A stretch of DNA of 64,000 nt from a bacterium 1xD42-87 (lineage in GTDB: Bacteria > Bacillota > Clostridia > Lachnospirales > Lachnospiraceae): positions 1-64,000 of the forward strand of contig RAYM01000022.1 in the NCBI GenBank assembly GCA_003611805.1, given 5' to 3'. Of the stretch, positions 62,625 through 64,000 are shown one piece after another. A program made the translations under genes and the position numbers. The notes under the pieces were generated by a model. That model was not told where the DNA came from, made no database searches, and saw only the letters and a program-made list of their open reading frames with translations. The stretch's first letter is position 1. Every line of letters begins with the position of its first letter.

Positions 62625-62685
62625 GGTTGACATTTGCCTACCATATACATTCCCATCATACTATATTGGTAGGCAACCGTCAACC
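62625..62685 (-). promoter_or_regulatory. blaI promoter within a long palindrome
   Basis: The minus-strand promoter is TTGACG (62683-62678), 17 nt, TATGAT (62660-62655). It is enclosed by a palindrome in which GGTTGAC plus TTGCCTACCA on the left (62625-62643) is repeated in inverted form, TGGTAGGCAA plus GTCAACC, on the right (62667-62685). This is a strong candidate for the BlaI operator. Confidence 0.75.
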
Positions 62686-62838
62686 TATATTTTCCATTGT
62701 GATGGCTCACCATTTTTAATCGTCTGTCTTTATCATCTCACCGTTTATTTTGTCGCGCTCTTTGTATTTTTTATGTATTTTTTTAGACCATTCATTTCAT
62801 TTTATATAAAAATCTGCTAAAATAGGGTTAAGGAAAAA

Positions 62839-62932
62839 GGATTCATGCCGATATCCTTAACAGAACAAGGAGTTCGCTGTGCAGCAAAGGATATGGCCAT
62901 ATCGATACGCACAAATATGAATCCAAGGAGGG
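62839..62932 (+). promoter_or_regulatory. Structured leader upstream of the 62981 gene
   Basis: GGATTCAT (62839-62846) pairs with ATGAATCC (62917-62924) and CGATAT (62849-62854) pairs with ATATCG (62899-62904), enclosing about 45 nt with a further palindrome ATATGGCCATAT. The last arm ends directly before AAGGAGG (62925-62931). A -10-like TAAAAT lies just upstream (near 62818). Confidence 0.5.
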
Positions 62933-62980
62933 ATCAGCGCAATCTATGCAAATGAATGGTATTATAAGGTTGACGCGGTT

Positions 62981-63193
62981 ATGGCGGTCACCCCGGTAAA
63001 CAAGTCAGCTTCTGACAAAAATCGCCAGTCCAAGCAGAACCCGTCCAAAACCTTCGCTAAAAAGTTCTTTTCCGAAGTATTAGACGAGGAGTTTGAAAAG
63101 GAGCGGAATCGGAATATCGAAGTTCGCACGAATGGGTATACAAGAAATGCTCTTCCTTTTCAGAATTTTGTGAATTTGCGGGAATATTCTTAA
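62981..63193 (+). CDS. Small hypothetical protein
   Basis: A 70-residue basic protein (MAVTPVNKSASDKNRQSKQN, then a helical EVLDEEFEKERNRNIE stretch and NGYTRNALPFQNFVNLREYS). No family was recognised. The start is uncertain: AAGGAGG at 62925 lies far upstream, and between it and this ATG the same frame reads WYYKVDAV, which looks like real protein, so translation may begin earlier at a non-standard codon. The terminator that follows 22 bp after the stop supports a real transcript. Confidence 0.5.
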   Translation: MAVTPVNKSASDKNRQSKQNPSKTFAKKFFSEVLDEEFEKERNRNIEVRTNGYTRNALPFQNFVNLREYS

Positions 63194-63214
63194 AATTGCA
63201 AAAAATACGAAAGA

Positions 63215-63257
63215 AATCAGAAACCTCAGCGCGTCCGTACTGAGGTTTCTGATTTTT
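63215..63257. terminator. Bidirectional terminator
   Basis: A perfect 15-bp stem AATCAGAAACCTCAG/CTGAGGTTTCTGATT with a 10-nt loop and T-runs on both sides serves the small plus-strand gene and the Rrf2 gene on the minus strand. Confidence 0.9.
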
Positions 63258-63291
63258 ATTATATGCGCCGCCGCCTGTTTTTCTTTTTCAT

Positions 63292-63726
63292 CTATATAAT
63301 ATAGTTCCCGCTCTTTTCCTCGTGCCATTCTACCAGGTCTGCCAGCGTCACGCGGTCCACCACGTCGCTGACCGCCTGATTCAGCATCTGCCACAGCCGC
63401 AGCGTGACACACCCCTCCTGCCTCTCGCAGGCATTGACTTCGTCTTCCAGGCACGCCACCGGGGCGAGCGACCCTTCCGTCAGGCGCAGAATCATACCGA
63501 CCGTATACTGCGCCGGATCCTTCATCAGATGATATCCGCCCTGCGGTCCTCTGATGCTCTTCACATATCCCGCCTTATTCAATATGGAGATGATCTGTTC
63601 CAGATACTTTTCCGAAATCTCCTGCCTTGCCGCAATATCCTTAATTCTGACCGGATCACCCGTGTCATAAACCGCCAGATCCAGCATCAGTCTCAGCGCA
63701 TACCTGCCTTTTGTGGAAATTTTCAT
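63292..63726 (-). CDS. Rrf2-family regulator (IscR/CymR-like)
   Basis: A 144-residue regulator of the Rrf2 family, whose members control iron-sulfur, cysteine or redox genes. The N-terminal winged helix begins MKISTKGRYALRLMLDLAVY and continues RIKDIAARQEISEKYLEQII and GGYHLMKDPAQYTVG. Three cysteines in CLEDEVNACERQEGC lie where IscR binds its cluster, so this may be a cluster-binding type; CymR types usually lack them. A promoter lies upstream. The neighbours beyond the window edge might tell its target. Confidence 0.92.
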   Translation of the reverse strand: MKISTKGRYALRLMLDLAVYDTGDPVRIKDIAARQEISEKYLEQIISILNKAGYVKSIRGPQGGYHLMKDPAQYTVGMILRLTEGSLAPVACLEDEVNACERQEGCVTLRLWQMLNQAVSDVVDRVTLADLVEWHEEKSGNYII

Positions 63727-63808
63727 CCTCTGCCCTCCCTTCCTGTCTCCAAGAACGCCTGCACAATATCTTCTGTATTCCTATCGTGTTAATATACTTT
63801 ATGTGACC

Positions 63809-63837
63809 GTTATACTATAAAAGAGACATGCTGTCAA
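63809..63837 (-). promoter_or_regulatory. Promoter for the Rrf2 gene
   Basis: TTGACA (63837-63832), 17 nt, TATAAC (63814-63809) on the minus strand, about 80 bp before the start codon. It begins directly after the preceding gene's stop region. Confidence 0.8.
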
Positions 63838-63844
63838 GAAAGGC

Positions 63845-64000
63845 TTATTTCTCGCTGAACTGTTGCGTCTCCTCCTCCATGCCCGGAAGGCTGTCGAACC
63901 TGTCGATGGCGCGGTTAATCTTTTCCAGATCGATCCGCAGCCGCCCCCCGTAAAGCTGTACGCCTGCCTCCCCTTTCAGCGGATAAATATAGGGAATCGC
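63845..64000 (-). CDS. C-terminal end of an unidentified protein (cut by window edge)
   Basis: Fifty-one codons read on the minus strand from the edge to TAA at 63847-63845: IYPLKGEAGVQLYGGRLRID, LEKINRAIDRFDSLPG and MEEETQQFSEK. Only this tail is in the window. The composition is that of a real cytoplasmic protein, but the family cannot be told. Confidence 0.6.
   Translation of the reverse strand, partial: AIPYIYPLKGEAGVQLYGGRLRIDLEKINRAIDRFDSLPGMEEETQQFSEK

Overview
The window reads as chromosome of an anaerobic Firmicute of the class Clostridia, most likely a Lachnospiraceae. Support: gene-order blocks usual there (murE-priA-def-fmt-Zn peptidase-rsmB-rlmN-prpC-prkC-rsgA), a fused SecDF, the SCIFF peptide with its radical SAM maturase, HemZ, MecA, and purine-rich Shine-Dalgarno sequences before nearly every gene. 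No rRNA, tRNA or CRISPR array was recognised. Most genes lie on the minus strand.

Region by region. 1-0.4 kb: the C-terminal end of an IS110-type transposase cut off at a repeat-rich junction. 0.5-13.3 kb: one long minus-strand run from a promoter before murE to a strong terminator after rsgA, covering cell-wall precursor synthesis, replication restart, N-terminal formyl and deformylase chemistry, rRNA methylation, the PASTA kinase/PP2C phosphatase pair and a ribosome-assembly GTPase. 13.3-13.5 kb: a divergent candidate small RNA with 11-bp phased CACA repeats, a -10 box and a terminator. 13.5-19.9 kb: recJ, secDF and the SCIFF cluster. 20-26.5 kb: a CNNM/CorC-type membrane protein, a HAD phosphatase, an SseB-like protein, aspS and hisS; both synthetase leaders carry the same hairpin repeat.

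26.6-38.7 kb is an AT-richer accessory island full of wreckage: two copies of a group II intron 5' end, scrambled maturase pieces, a serine-recombinase/BlaI chimera, a BlaR1 stub, a frameshifted brnT beside intact brnA, a row of small immunity-like genes (including a macro-domain protein) that share upstream sequence, TnpV with a broken XRE regulator, a decayed metallophosphoesterase, and a divergent CDF transporter/TetR pair. Near-identical 26-nt boxes built on AGTATACT lie close to both ends of the island.

38.7-53.8 kb: an AIM24-type protein, hemZ, a YfcE-like phosphoesterase, enolase with an insertion, a secreted protein with four internal repeats, an acidic lipoprotein, a MacB-like ABC export module with a CARDB-like membrane partner, and a second ABC module under a YtrA-type GntR regulator whose promoter contains a G10 tract. 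53.9-64 kb: gpmI between two paralogous tiny genes, a YgjP-like protease, a DEAD-box helicase, mecA, a BlaI/BlaR1-like pair in which the M56 sensor ends in an M23 domain, a small gene with a structured leader, an Rrf2 regulator, and a gene cut by the window edge.

Family names come from recognising motifs by eye. No database search was run, and start sites were chosen from Shine-Dalgarno position and family N-termini.
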